Assembly: GCA_963844635.1 (NCBI GenBank)
Contig: CAWJPD010000004.1
Coordinates: 1 to 64,000 of the forward strand
Direction of reading: 5' to 3'
DNA: 64,000 bases
Source of the DNA: JAJPKK01 sp963844635
GTDB taxonomy: Bacteria; Pseudomonadota; Alphaproteobacteria; Rhizobiales; Xanthobacteraceae
The number at the start of each line of letters is the position of its first letter. Within the stretch, counting starts at the first letter, position 1. The notes under the pieces were generated by a model. That model had not been told where the DNA came from. It made no database searches and saw nothing but the letters and a program-made list of their open reading frames with translations. Positions 8,709-17,561 of this stretch are shown here, piece after piece. Made by a program: the position numbers and the translations under genes.

Positions 8709-10850
8709 TCAGTTATCGAGGAAGCTCCTGAGCACCCTTGATCGGCTCGGGTGCTTGAGCTTCCGCAGCGCCTTCGCCTCGATCTGCCGGATGCGCTCGC
8801 GCGTCACGGAAAACTTCAGACCGACCTCCTCCAGTGTGTGGTCGCTGTTCAGGCCGATGCCAAAGCGCATGCGTAAGACCCGCTCCTCGCGCGGCGTCAG
8901 CGAGGCGAGCACCCGCGTCGTGGTCTCGCGCAGGTTCGACTGGATCGCGGCGTCGATCGGCAGGACCGTGTTCTTGTCCTCGATGAGGTCGCCGAGGTGC
9001 GCGTCCGCTTCGTCGCCGATCGGCGTTTCGAGCGACAGCGGTTCCTTGGCAATCTTCAAGGTCTTGCGTACCTTTTCGAGTGACATGCCGAGCTTCTCGG
9101 CAAGTTCCTCGGGTGTCGGCTCGCGGCCGATCTCGCTGAGCATCCGGCGGCTGGTGCGCACGATCTTGTTGATAGCCTCGATCATGTGCACGGGGACGCG
9201 GATGGTGCGCGACTGATCGGCGAGTGAGCGGCTGACCGCTTGCCGGATCCACCAGGTGGCGTAAGTCGCGAACTTGTAGCCGCGCCGGTAGTCGAACTTG
9301 TCCACCGCCTTCATTAGGCCGATGTTGCCCTCCTGGATGAGGTCGAGGAACTGTAGGCCGCGGTTGGTGTATTTTTTGGCGATCGAGATGACGAGGCGCA
9401 GATTCGCCTCCACCATTTCCTTCTTCGCCTGGTGCGCCTCACGCTCGCCCTTCTGCACCATCTGAACGATCGTGCGGAACTTCTGGATCTCCAGGCCGGT
9501 CTCGCCCGCGAGCTCGTGGACGTGAGATCGCAGCTCCTTGATGTGGTCCTCGCCGCTCACCGCGAAGCTCTTCCAGCCCCTGGCGGAGAGCTTCGTCACC
9601 CGGTTGAGCCAGCGCGGATCAAGCTCAGAGCCAATATAGTTCCTGAGGAAATCCTCGCGCACCACGCCGTGGCTCTCGGCGAGCCGCATCAGGCGGCCCT
9701 CGTAGCCGACGAGACGTTTGTTGATGTCGTAGAGCTGCTCGACCAGCGAATCGATGCGCGCCGGGCTCAGCCGCAGCGATTTCACCTCGGCGATGATCTC
9801 TTTGTTAAGCTTCTTGTACTTGCGCTCCTGCACCGGCGATAGCGACAGGCTCTTGAGTTGGAATTGGACGTCCTGGTCCTGCAGGCGGCGCAGCCTCTTG
9901 TAAGTTTCGGCGACGGTGTCGAAGGTCTCGATCACCTTGGGCTTGAGTTCGGCTTCAATCGCGGCGAGCGAGAGCCGATTCTCTATGTCATCCTCGTCGA
10001 AATCGCCTTCGCCGGCCGACCCCTCGGCGGGCCCTTCCAGGCCATCAGTCTGTTCACTGGATGGCTTGAAGGGCCTAGCGGCGGCGGGCGCGGTTGCTAG
10101 CATCTGCGGGGACTGTACACCGAAGAGCGGCGCGCCGGGCACCGTCGGCATGACCGGCTGACCGTCGGGGCCGATCACCGTCGGTGCCGGAATGGACTTG
10201 ACGTCAGGACCGGCATAGGTCGCTTCGAGGTCGATGATGTCGCGGAGGAACACCTTGCCCTGGTTAAGCTCATCCCGCCAGATGATAATCGCCTGGAAGG
10301 TGAGCGGACTCTCGCACAGCCCTGCGATCATGGCCCCGCGACCGGCCTCGATGCGCTTGGCGATGGCGATCTCGCCCTCTCGGGAAAGAAGTTCCACCGT
10401 GGCCATCTCGCGCAGATACATGCGCACAGGGTCGTCGGAGCGCTCGATGGGCTCGTTGGCCTCGGCTTTGGCTGGCACGTTATTTTGCTGAACCTCGACA
10501 AACTCATTCTCGCCCTCGGAATCCTCTTTTTCTTGCTCTTCCTGGTCCTTCGATTCCTCGTTCTGGACCACGTCGACGCCCATCTCCCTGAACATTGTCA
10601 GAATGTCTTCGATCTTCTCGGACTTGACCTCTCCTGACAGCCGCAACGCGTTGATCTGGTCCTGGGTGACGTAGCCGCACTTCTTGGCGCTGCGGACCAG
10701 CTTCTTCACCGCGGCGTCTGAGAGGTCGAGCAGCGAACTGTGGGGCGGGGTCGGAAAACTGTTCTTCTTTGGAACCTCTTCCTTCGGTGGCGTCGCATTG
10801 AACTCGCTCGCGGCACTCCCGAGAAGTGTGATGACCTTGCGCCGCTTCAT
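8709..10850 (-). CDS. rpoD: RNA polymerase sigma-70 factor, RpoD-type (extra copy)
   Basis: Group 1 sigma factor of 713 residues. Region 1.1 is recognisable near residues 40-100 (LLDLSDAAVKKLVRSAKKCG), region 1.2 near 139-172 (DPVRMYLREMATVELLSREG), and a long acidic non-conserved region follows. Region 2 contains NLRLVISIAKKYTNRGLQFL and FATYATWWIRQAV. Region 4 contains the helix-turn-helix SVTRERIRQIEAKALRKLKH. All promoter-binding parts are present, so it should work as a primary-type sigma. The first 16 residues, MKRRKVITLLGSAASE, are unlike RpoD and resemble the start of twin-arginine-type ABC solute-binding proteins, relics of which lie nearby. A good ribosome site (gaggtgatca) precedes this start. 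Its location among IS elements suggests an accessory copy, though the chromosome-wide rpoD count cannot be seen. Confidence 0.9.
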   Translation of the reverse strand: MKRRKVITLLGSAASEFNATPPKEEVPKKNSFPTPPHSSLLDLSDAAVKKLVRSAKKCGYVTQDQINALRLSGEVKSEKIEDILTMFREMGVDVVQNEESKDQEEQEKEDSEGENEFVEVQQNNVPAKAEANEPIERSDDPVRMYLREMATVELLSREGEIAIAKRIEAGRGAMIAGLCESPLTFQAIIIWRDELNQGKVFLRDIIDLEATYAGPDVKSIPAPTVIGPDGQPVMPTVPGAPLFGVQSPQMLATAPAAARPFKPSSEQTDGLEGPAEGSAGEGDFDEDDIENRLSLAAIEAELKPKVIETFDTVAETYKRLRRLQDQDVQFQLKSLSLSPVQERKYKKLNKEIIAEVKSLRLSPARIDSLVEQLYDINKRLVGYEGRLMRLAESHGVVREDFLRNYIGSELDPRWLNRVTKLSARGWKSFAVSGEDHIKELRSHVHELAGETGLEIQKFRTIVQMVQKGEREAHQAKKEMVEANLRLVISIAKKYTNRGLQFLDLIQEGNIGLMKAVDKFDYRRGYKFATYATWWIRQAVSRSLADQSRTIRVPVHMIEAINKIVRTSRRMLSEIGREPTPEELAEKLGMSLEKVRKTLKIAKEPLSLETPIGDEADAHLGDLIEDKNTVLPIDAAIQSNLRETTTRVLASLTPREERVLRMRFGIGLNSDHTLEEVGLKFSVTRERIRQIEAKALRKLKHPSRSRVLRSFLDN

Positions 10851-10994
10851 TGATCACCTCGTCGGGCTTGGCACACCGAGCCTGGCGGCATTTCCCCTGA
10901 AAATAAAAAAATATGGACGAGAATGGCACCTGTACGCCGCCGACTGGTTACCCAAATTGTCGTCCTATTCCACGCCACGGAGATCCGTTCCCGT

Positions 10995-11200
10995 TCAATA
11001 AGGCCTAACACACTTCAATCGAACGATGCTGCGCCGTCGCTCGCCGGCGCCGGGCTGGCTGCCCTTAGTGTATAGCAGCAAGAAGCCGCCCATGATGCTG
11101 AGGTTTTTGTAAAAGCTGTCCATGCTGTCGACTCGATCCGTACCTTTCATTTTCCAATAGCGGACCGCGAGCGATGTGTGAGTAGTGGTCAACTCCGCGA
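10995..11200 (-). pseudogene. DoxX-family membrane protein, C-terminal remnant
   Basis: The minus strand encodes SFYKNLSIMGGFLLLYTKG, the last transmembrane block of DoxX-type small membrane proteins, preceded by VRYWKMKGTDRVDSM. The usual GAGK/R-YSIDA ending is disrupted by a frameshift after GAGERRRSI. The first three membrane segments are absent. Confidence 0.6.
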
Positions 11201-11359
11201 AGCGAGCTGCCTTCCCGCTGCCGTCGTCCTCGGCGTCGGGGGCGTCAGGCTCGACCAAGCTCATCACATGATCGCAGGCCGCTACGCAGTGGTCATGGGC
11301 GGCACGCGGACACCGCTCGTTCTACGCGGACAGCACGCGGCCCCCCGTCCGAGGCGGGG

Positions 11360-11490
11360 CCAAACCCCTGCCGGCACCTTGTCTGCATTTGTATTGATGG
11401 TGAGGCAGGTGAAGCCAGCAGGGTGGGCCGGCGTACGTTGCCTCCTGCGCACATCCTGCCCTCTGGCGCGTGAGTGTCGGCCACAAGCAC
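11360..11490 (-). pseudogene. Remnant of the exported family seen at 48479
   Basis: One minus frame reads FTCLTINTNADKVPAG and the adjacent frame reads LTRQRAGCAQEATYAGPPCW. Both align with consecutive parts of the intact protein at 48479 (TRQQKARCAVEAVYAGLPSY, then LTCLTINANADKVPEG). A frameshift separates them and both ends are missing. Confidence 0.6.
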
Positions 11491-12423
11491 GGCGACGAAC
11501 AACCGACAGACGCGCACTCGGCCGGTCGCCCCGTCCATCTCGATCGTTCACGACGGAGGATGTCGATCGCTGCATGACTGCACGGGTAGATCGAAGGCCG
11601 ATCACGTTGGCCGCGGTTACCGACGGTGAAAACCGTCATTTCACCGGCGTGGTTATATCGATCGAGGAAGAGGGTCGAAGCGGCGGCGAAGAGCAGAGAC
11701 GAAAAGAATAATTTCGTGAGAAATGTGGGTTAGCCGTTCGTTAACAGCTTTGGGCAGCATTCTCCGAAATACAGTTCACATGGGGCCCGCAATGCGGTTC
11801 GACCCACGCGCGCCGGATGAGGATGTTTGCCCCATTGACGACGCGTTGCTTTGTCAAGTCTACAAAGCAGGCAAGCCGGCCTGACGTCTGTCACGTCGTC
11901 ATTGGACCCGCAGCTAAGGGCGATGCTGGCGTTGTTCTGCTTCCGACGGTCTCACCTTTATGAACTGGCCCTTACCCTCGCCGCGGTTAGCAGCAGGGCA
12001 GATCTCGTCCGAGCTGGTGCAAGTGTCGGCGCTGCTCGGTTTGATCGGTCGAGAGAGGAGCTGGATACGCCAAACCTGTCAGCCTTGGCTGCACGTAAGA
12101 AGATTAGCCTTGCGTCAAGATCGGGCCTCCTGCCCTGGTCGCTGCGCCACCCTCCGGCATTTCAGTTCGATGAACCTCGACCAGATTTGAGCATCGATCC
12201 GAAGCAGCCGCCTTCCACTCCTTCACCCGCCGCAGGCAATCATTGACGCCGCTCTACCCGAGTTCACGGGGGTTCACCACTCGCGCAAAATGATTTACGC
12301 ACCCAGCGGCGCCGATTGGGGAAATGGCTCTTAAGCGATCATGTATGGCCAAACGCCCTCCGAATCGCTTATCCGTCGAAGGCGTCGCCGAAGTCGGCGT
12401 TGTTCATAGATGAGGAACTTTTG
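11491..12423. other. Mostly gene-free region with one possible decayed ORF
   Basis: A plus-strand ORF at 11851-12246 reads LDPQLRAMLALFCFRRSHLY and LVRAGASVGAARFDRSREEL. This has a coding-like pattern and could be a decayed hypothetical gene. I cannot name the family. The rest shows no gene. The last 150 bp should include the HU promoter. Confidence 0.35.
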
Positions 12424-12720
12424 ATGGCAAAAGCAGCCACACAGAGCACCGTTACCCTAAAGCACATCGCCGCGGCCCTTGCTGAGGCCCACGAGATGGC
12501 AAAGAAGCAGTCTGAAACCATTCTTGGCGATTTGGTCGGCCTGATGGTGAAGCACCTGAAGAAAGGCGACCGTCTCCGCATTTCTGGACTCGGCATCCTT
12601 CAGGTCCGCAAGCGAGCCGCTCGCATGGGCCGCAATCCGGCCACCGGCGAGGCGATCAAGATTAAGGCGAGCAAGAAGGTCGCCTTCCGGGCTGCCAAGG
12701 AACTCAAGGAAGCGGTCTAA
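12424..12720 (+). CDS. HU-family DNA-binding protein
   Basis: 98-residue histone-like nucleoid protein that bends DNA as a dimer. It has an N-terminal helical dimerisation part (VTLKHIAAALAEAHEMAKKQ). The DNA-binding beta-arm is RKRAARMGRNPATGEAIKIK, with the conserved Arg-Asn-Pro tip, and the C-terminal helix is FRAAKELKEAV. The start at 12424 has a purine-rich ribosome site (atgaggaact) just upstream. The longer upstream frame lacks homology. The gene is monocistronic and full-length. Its presence beside an RpoD and groESL suggests a set of expression or stress genes carried on accessory DNA. Confidence 0.93.
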   Translation: MAKAATQSTVTLKHIAAALAEAHEMAKKQSETILGDLVGLMVKHLKKGDRLRISGLGILQVRKRAARMGRNPATGEAIKIKASKKVAFRAAKELKEAV

Positions 12721-12904
12721 TCCCTTTTCCGGGCCGTCATAGGGTGCCGGACATTGGACTGGGCACCCCAATGCTCTTTTGCGGAATATGACCAGCCTGC
12801 CGCGCACGCGGTATCAAGGCTCCGTGAGCTTGCGACAACTCGATGGTGTCAATAAGCACTGAGTTGGGACCCCTCCCCAAATTCGCAAGCAATCTCCTCC
12901 TTGG

Positions 12905-12942
12905 GGTGGGGGTCCCGATCGGCGCCGATCGGGACCCCCACC
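12905..12942. repeat. Perfect 38-bp palindrome
   Basis: Two exact 19-bp arms (ggtgggggtcccgatcggc and its complement) meet without a spacer at 12923/12924. The arm resembles the internal end repeats of the IS21 elements in this window (gatcggc-atccaatcgggacccc). It could be a head-to-head junction or decayed end of a related IS, or a strong hairpin terminator region between HU and the next gene. Confidence 0.85.
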
Positions 12943-13245
12943 TCAGCTGAATTTGGCTTTGCAATATCAATGCGGTATGCCGAAGTCTGGCAGGGTCCGA
13001 CTTCGGTGCTTAATCACACCGGTGGGGAGATTCCCGTTGAAGGGCGTTTTCGACACCAAAGCCGAATTCAGGGTATGAGGATGAGATCACGCATTGTTAT
13101 CATTTCCCACCGCAGTATCGGGCCACGGCTCAGAGGCTTGTCGGAATTGGATTGTATATCGCGAGCCCCAGCGGAACGGAGGCCGTCGCGCCTACATCGC
13201 GGTAGCGCTCAATTCCAATCGCGTCGACGAGTGGACCTCGATGCG
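12943..13245. other. Gene-free interval
   Basis: About 300 bp upstream of the Cys-cluster gene. The frame is open through it, but the sequence resembles no protein. Nothing else recognised. Confidence 0.3.
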
Positions 13246-13545
13246 ATGATGAGCACACCTGAACCAAACAACGTGTGCCGGGGCTGCGGTGCGTGCTGCG
13301 CGTTTTCGGCTGATTGGCCTCGTTTTTCCTTGGAGACCGATTCGGAATTGAATAAAATCCCGATCGCCCTCGTCGACGACGGGCTTGGACAAATGCGATG
13401 CGAAGGGAACAGCTGCAGCGCTCTAATTGGCAATGTCGGCGTCTCAGCGTCATGCGCGATCTATGAGGCGCGTCCTCACGTTTGCCGGACATGTTTGCCA
13501 GGCGACTCTGATTGCCAAACTGCGCGGACTTGGTTTGGATTTTGA
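13246..13545 (+). CDS. YkgJ-family cysteine cluster protein
   Basis: About 99 residues with an N-terminal C-x2-C-x2-C-C cluster (VCRGCGACCAF). Further cysteines appear in MRCEGNSCSALIG, SCAIYEARPHVCRTC and GDSDC. This arrangement (CxxCxxCC followed by C-x-IYExRPxxCR) is that of YkgJ/YcgN-type putative zinc or iron-sulphur binding proteins. The start is at 13246 or 13249. The ORF is open upstream but unlike the family there. The length fits short family members. The function is not established; metal binding is inferred. Confidence 0.75.
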   Translation: MMSTPEPNNVCRGCGACCAFSADWPRFSLETDSELNKIPIALVDDGLGQMRCEGNSCSALIGNVGVSASCAIYEARPHVCRTCLPGDSDCQTARTWFGF

Positions 13546-13573
13546 TTGATCCGCGCAACGGTCCGAACCGACT

Positions 13574-13741
13574 ATGGACGCGGGTCGCGGCATGAAGCGT
13601 TGCCGCGCCGCCGAAGGCGCCGAGCGCTTCGCGCTGTTTGTCGGCGCCGCAGTGCTCGCCAACAACCTCATGATCATCGCCAAACTGTTGACCGAACGCT
13701 CCAGGCGCTGCCGCAAGACCAACCGACAATTCCCCGGCTGA
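13574..13741 (+). pseudogene. Transposase C-terminal remnant
   Basis: 55 codons read MKRCRAAEGAERFALFVGAA, then VLANNLMIIAKLL. This looks like the last helices of an IS transposase (the ER-F-x-x-x-VGAAVLANNL pattern). I cannot assign the family with confidence. The rest of the gene is absent. Confidence 0.45.
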
Positions 13742-13940
13742 CCGCGGACGCGGTCAAACCAAAGCGCCGCCCTTATCGCGACGCTGCGCACAACTGCACC
13801 TCGCAGAGGCCCGCCCGCGGCGAAATTGGCGCGAGAAGCGCTCGCAAATTCACCTCCACGGGATACATCTATGCAGATTAAATCGGCACAACGGATCTGT
13901 CTCACCTCAAAAATCCACCAATTTCGCGACAGAAACTAGA

Positions 13941-15587
13941 CTAATAGTCCATGCCGCCCATACCTCCCATGCCGCCGCCGGGCATCCCCATCGGTGCAGT
14001 TTCCTTCTTCGGCCTTTCCGCAACCATGGCTTCCGTGGTGATCAGAAGCCCTGCGATCGATGCTGCATTCTGGAGCGCTGCGCGCACGACCTTAGTTGGG
14101 TCGATAATGCCCTTGGTGACGAGATTAACGTATTCGCCATTCTGAGCATCGAAGCCATACGAGTATTGATCCTTATCAAGAATCTTGCCGACGATGACCG
14201 ACCCGTCTTCGCCCGCATTGATCGCTATCTGGCGCGCCGGCCAGGAGAGCGCCTTGCGCACAATATCGACACCGGTTTTCTGATCGTCGTTCTGCGTGCG
14301 TACTTTCTTCAGCGCATCGCCGGCGCGCAGAAGTGCGACGCCACCGCCTGGTAGGATGCCTTCCTCGACTGCGGCACGGGTGGCGTGCATCGCGTCGTCC
14401 ACGCGATCCTTGCGTTCCTTCACCTCGACCTCGGTGGCCCCACCGACCCGGATGACGGCAACGCCGCCGGCGAGCTTCGCCAGCCGTTCCTGCAGCTTTT
14501 CCCTGTCGTAGTCGGACGTGGTCTCCTCGATTTGCGCTTTGATTTGCGCTATGCGCGCTTCGATGTCGGCCTTCTTGCCTGCACCGTTGACGATCGTTGT
14601 GTTCTCCTTCTCGATCATCACTTTTTTGGCGCGCCCGAGCATGTTTACCGTAACCTTGTCGAGTTTGATGCCGAGATCCTCGCTGACCGCCTGAGCGCCA
14701 GTCAGGATCGCGATGTCTTCGAGCATGGCCTTGCGGCGATCCCCAAATCCAGGTGCTTTTACCGCGGCGACTTTCAGCCCACCGCGAAGCTTGTTGACGA
14801 CCAGCGTTGCCAGCGCCTCGCCCTCAATATCTTCAGCGATAATGACCAGCGGCTTCGATGTCTGGACCACCGCTTCAAGCAGCGGAAGCAGTTCCTGAAG
14901 TCCGGACAGCTTTTTCTCGTAGATCAGTAAAAGAACGTCGTCCATCTCCACGCGCATCTTGTCAGCGTTCGTGACAAAGTATGGGGAGATGTAACCGCGG
15001 TCAAATTGCATGCCCTCCACGACTTCGAGTTCAGTTTCCAAAGACTTCGCTTCTTCAACCGTGATCACGCCCTCGTTGCCGACCTTCTTCATCGCATCAG
15101 CGAGAAACTTACCAATTTCGGAATCGCCGTTCGCGGAAATCGTACCGATTTGGGCAATCTCTTCATTCGATGTGACCTTCTTCGAGTTCTTCTGCAGGTC
15201 GGCAACCACCGTTTCCACCGCGAGATCAATGCCACGCTTGAGGTCCATCGGGTTCATGCCGGCTGCGACGGCCTTGGCGCCTTCCCTCACAATCGCCTGA
15301 GCGAGAACGGTGGCGGTCGTGGTACCATCTCCGGCAAAGTCGGATGATTTCGACGCTACCTCACGCACCATCTGGGCGCCCATGTTCTCAAACTTATCTT
15401 CGAGTTCGATTTCCTTGGCGACAGTGACGCCGTCCTTGGTAATCCGCGGCGCGCCGTACGACTTGTCAAGGACCACATTGCGTCCTTTGGGGCCAAGCGT
15501 TACGCGTACTGCGTTCGTGAGAATGTCGACACCGCGCAACATCCTGTCTCGAGCGTCGACTGAAAATCTTACGTCCTTCGCAGTCAT
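13941..15587 (-). CDS. groEL: Chaperonin GroEL (operon 1)
   Basis: 548-residue 60 kDa chaperonin subunit that forms the double-ring folding chamber with GroES and uses ATP. The nucleotide-binding block FAGDGTTTATVLA is present, as are the apical-domain sequences RGYISPYFVTN and KVAAVKAPGFGDRRKAML. The Gly-Met tail ends GGGMGGMGGMDY. It follows groES with 30 bp between them and is probably co-transcribed. It differs from the copy at 37675 at scattered positions (for example the tail APMGMPGG versus GAPGMPGG) but has the same length. It appears fully functional. Confidence 0.97.
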   Translation of the reverse strand: MTAKDVRFSVDARDRMLRGVDILTNAVRVTLGPKGRNVVLDKSYGAPRITKDGVTVAKEIELEDKFENMGAQMVREVASKSSDFAGDGTTTATVLAQAIVREGAKAVAAGMNPMDLKRGIDLAVETVVADLQKNSKKVTSNEEIAQIGTISANGDSEIGKFLADAMKKVGNEGVITVEEAKSLETELEVVEGMQFDRGYISPYFVTNADKMRVEMDDVLLLIYEKKLSGLQELLPLLEAVVQTSKPLVIIAEDIEGEALATLVVNKLRGGLKVAAVKAPGFGDRRKAMLEDIAILTGAQAVSEDLGIKLDKVTVNMLGRAKKVMIEKENTTIVNGAGKKADIEARIAQIKAQIEETTSDYDREKLQERLAKLAGGVAVIRVGGATEVEVKERKDRVDDAMHATRAAVEEGILPGGGVALLRAGDALKKVRTQNDDQKTGVDIVRKALSWPARQIAINAGEDGSVIVGKILDKDQYSYGFDAQNGEYVNLVTKGIIDPTKVVRAALQNAASIAGLLITTEAMVAERPKKETAPMGMPGGGMGGMGGMDY

Positions 15588-15617
15588 CTTTTTCTCCGTA
15601 TTGTCTGATGCGGCAGC

Positions 15618-15932
15618 TCAGGCCGTTTTCTTGCGGGCGGTGCTCTGATCGATCACCCCCATGACGTCACTCTCCTTGATGATCAGGTACTCAGCGCCGT
15701 CGATTTTGACTTCGGTGCCCGACCATTTCCCAAACAGCACCCGGTCGCCTTGTTTGAGGTCAATCGGGATAAGCTTACCGCTTTCGTCGCGTCCACCGGG
15801 ACCGACGGCGATCACTTCTCCTTCAGTCGGCTTTTCTTTGGCGGTATCGGGAATGATGATGCCGCCCGCCGTCTTGCTCTCGGCGTCGATGCGCGTAACG
15901 ACGACACGGTCGTGAAGCGGCCGAAATTTCAT
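15618..15932 (-). CDS. groES: Co-chaperonin GroES (operon 1)
   Basis: 104-residue lid of the GroEL chamber, starting MKFRPLHDRVVVTRIDAESK. The mobile loop region (ESKTAGGIIIPDTAKEKP) and VGPGGRDESGK roof loop are present. A ribosome site (gggagaaacg) precedes the start at 15932, and the longer upstream frame crosses the regulatory region. It is the first gene of the operon under the CIRCE element at 16037. It is nearly identical to the copy at 37329. Confidence 0.96.
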   Translation of the reverse strand: MKFRPLHDRVVVTRIDAESKTAGGIIIPDTAKEKPTEGEVIAVGPGGRDESGKLIPIDLKQGDRVLFGKWSGTEVKIDGAEYLIIKESDVMGVIDQSTARKKTA

Positions 15933-16036
15933 ATCGTTTCTCCCTGTGGGCTTGTACGAGTGTTTTTTCGGGCTGACGTGGCTTGAAACTGATCGCAACT
16001 GTGATGCGGTGCCGCGCTGTCCAACTGGTGCGCCCA

Positions 16037-16063
16037 TTAGCACTCTTCAAGGACAAGTGCTAA
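16037..16063 (-). promoter_or_regulatory. CIRCE operator of groESL operon 1
   Basis: TTAGCACTC-N9-AAGTGCTAA, one base from the consensus TTAGCACTC-N9-GAGTGCTAA, about 105 bp upstream of groES. CIRCE binds the HrcA repressor, so this operon is expected to be heat-inducible through HrcA. The adjoining upstream 100 bp is AT-rich, as expected for a promoter. Confidence 0.93.
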
Positions 16064-16262
16064 TGCCATCAAACCGAAATGCTTAGAAATTCAAATAAGA
16101 CATTGAAATTAAAGTATAAATTTATTTCCCACGCAGGTTCCCGAATTACTTAGCCGCGCGGCTCAAGCTCTGTTATGTTGCGTGACCGCCGGCCATCACT
16201 CTTCCCCGGGCGGCGGCTGAGAGACTGTTCGCGCTCCCGCCTATCGTAAGACGCGGAGGCGA

Positions 16263-16715
16263 ATGAATATCGCGAGAACTGCCATTTTTGTCTCGCTCGG
16301 ATCTGCCCGCTGTTGCCGGCAGCGTTCCAAAGCTGAACATCGGTCCAAGTTGCGAGGCCGCACGCAGAGGATCAATCAGTGTAGGACGGGATAAGAAGGC
16401 GTGCATGGACGATGAACACGCGGCCGAGGATGAACTAACGAAGGGGTGGCCGCAATACTCTGCCACTTCCAAGATCGATTGCGCCGCCTTGGTAAACAGA
16501 GGCGGTCCATCGAGCTATGTGGAGTTGCTCACCTGTCTGGATGTTTTGAAGGGATCCGCTGAGATCCGCAAAGCGAATGTCCATGCTGAGCGGTTGGGTC
16601 AGAGGGCAGAACAATCCCGCAGGGCCGGGGCAATCCACAGTCCAACAAGCGTTGCCCCTCAGGAAGTGTCGGGACAGGCGCCTACTGCAGCGCAAAGCTC
16701 GTCGACGATCCCTCG
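16263..16715 (+). pseudogene. Exported hypothetical protein, frameshifted
   Basis: An ATG at 16263 begins a signal-like sequence (MNIARTAIFVSLGS). After a one-base shift the next frame continues DLPAVAGSVPKLNIGPSCEA, then CMDDEHAAEDELTKGWPQYS and PSSYVELLTCLDVLKG. The C-x(n)-C pattern, W-x-x-[YF], and S[YT]VELLTCL are shared with the family at 48479, a small periplasmic protein type that I associate with Bradyrhizobium. The downstream end is unclear. Either a broken gene or a sequencing indel. Confidence 0.55.
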
Positions 16716-16927
16716 AACAAACGACCGGCGAGGCGGTCCTGTGGTCCGGTTCCACCGCGGCAGCCGTTCACGCCAATCGCGGGCGGTGCCGTGGCGCTCG
16801 GTTCGAGTGCTCGTACATTGTGGCGTTGCGGTCCGCACCTCGCAAGCATCGAGGACGCGTTGCCCGGGCCGGCGACGGCGTAGTGGACGCGTTGGGCTCC
16901 CGTTGGGGCCAACAAGGAAGCACCGAC

Positions 16928-17086
16928 ATGAACAGATTTATCCATATCAAGAATCTTGCCCATTACCGAAAGTTATTAGCTCGAACGACGGACGGAACGC
17001 AGCGGTTTAGGCTTTTGAAGCTTCTTGCAGAAGAAGAAAAAAAAGAAGAAGAAACGAAGGATCAGCGGCCGGAACGTCAGCGTTAG
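16928..17086 (+). CDS. Small conserved hypothetical protein (52 aa)
   Basis: MNRFIHIKNLAHYRKLLART followed by a helical RFRLLKLLAEEEKKEEETKD tail. Short proteins of the form MNRF-x-x-x-x-NLxHYRKLL-x-x-T are familiar in rhizobial genomes, without known function. The ATG at 16928 has a purine-rich stretch (aaggaag) upstream. The gene is intact. Confidence 0.6.
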   Translation: MNRFIHIKNLAHYRKLLARTTDGTQRFRLLKLLAEEEKKEEETKDQRPERQR

Positions 17087-17143
17087 GTTGCTTCGAGGCT
17101 CTTTCCTGTGCACTAAATTGGCTGCGCTTCAGAGGAGGTTATT

Positions 17144-17257
17144 CTGAGCAAAACCATCACTCGGCGAGATTTCGCAACGCGGACAGCGTATTTGGTGCTG
17201 GCAATCGTGGCGGTTGTGTTTGTCGGCATGCTTCTGTTGACACAACTGCATCCCTAG
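17144..17257 (+). CDS. Small single-pass membrane protein, non-ATG start
   Basis: 37 residues read (M)SKTITRRDFATRTAYLVLAI, then VAVVFVGMLLLTQLHP. This is a short basic N-terminus and one hydrophobic helix of about 19 residues. The start appears to be CTG at 17144, five bases after a strong ribosome site agaggagg (17131-17138); ATT at 17141 is the alternative. No ATG or GTG lies in a suitable position. The coding claim rests on the ribosome site, the membrane helix and the clean stop. Function unknown. Confidence 0.5.
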   Translation: MSKTITRRDFATRTAYLVLAIVAVVFVGMLLLTQLHP

Positions 17258-17319
17258 GGATTCGGTAGCCGATATACGATTTGATCAGGAAGTCAGAAGG
17301 CAAGTCACCTGAGGTTACG

Positions 17320-17526
17320 ATGCCGAATCTCGACGCGAATGTGATCAGCTTTCAATGCCCAAAATGCGGTCACGATCTTCAACGGACAATTGGCCTTCTG
17401 AAAGGCAATCAGCGACTGGTCTACGATAGTTGCGGAGTGGGCATCAGTTTCGATACCGGTGAAATTACAAATGCAACGGCTCGCCGGCCACATGCGTCGA
17501 GGGTGTCAGAAGGGGTGTGTAAGTAG
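17320..17526 (+). CDS. Zinc-ribbon-like small protein, 3' end altered
   Basis: 68 residues starting MPNLDANVISFQCPKCGHDL, then GLLKGNQRLVYDSCGVGISF. It resembles small C-x2-C...C-x2-C proteins, but the second pair is reduced to a single Cys (YDSCGVG), so metal binding may be lost. The C-terminus runs into the left end of the IS256-type remnant that begins near 17516 and is probably not native. The frame upstream to 17281 is open but unlikely to be used. Confidence 0.5.
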   Translation: MPNLDANVISFQCPKCGHDLQRTIGLLKGNQRLVYDSCGVGISFDTGEITNATARRPHASRVSEGVCK

Positions 17527-17561
17527 GTTTCTGTGAGTTTATCTTTGCAAGGGAGACTCAC

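Noticed and set aside
12901..13245. N-terminal extension of the Cys-cluster protein up to 12901
   Set aside because: The extension crosses the 38-bp palindrome and does not resemble the family; start at 13246 fits better.
13941..15587. Long antisense ORFs over both groEL genes and over rpoD
   Set aside because: They mirror codon structure of highly expressed GC-rich genes on the other strand and have no recognisable protein features.
16064..16200. Sigma-54 (NifA-type) promoter upstream of groESL operon 1
   Set aside because: No TGGCAC-N5-TTGC match found; the CIRCE element explains regulation better.
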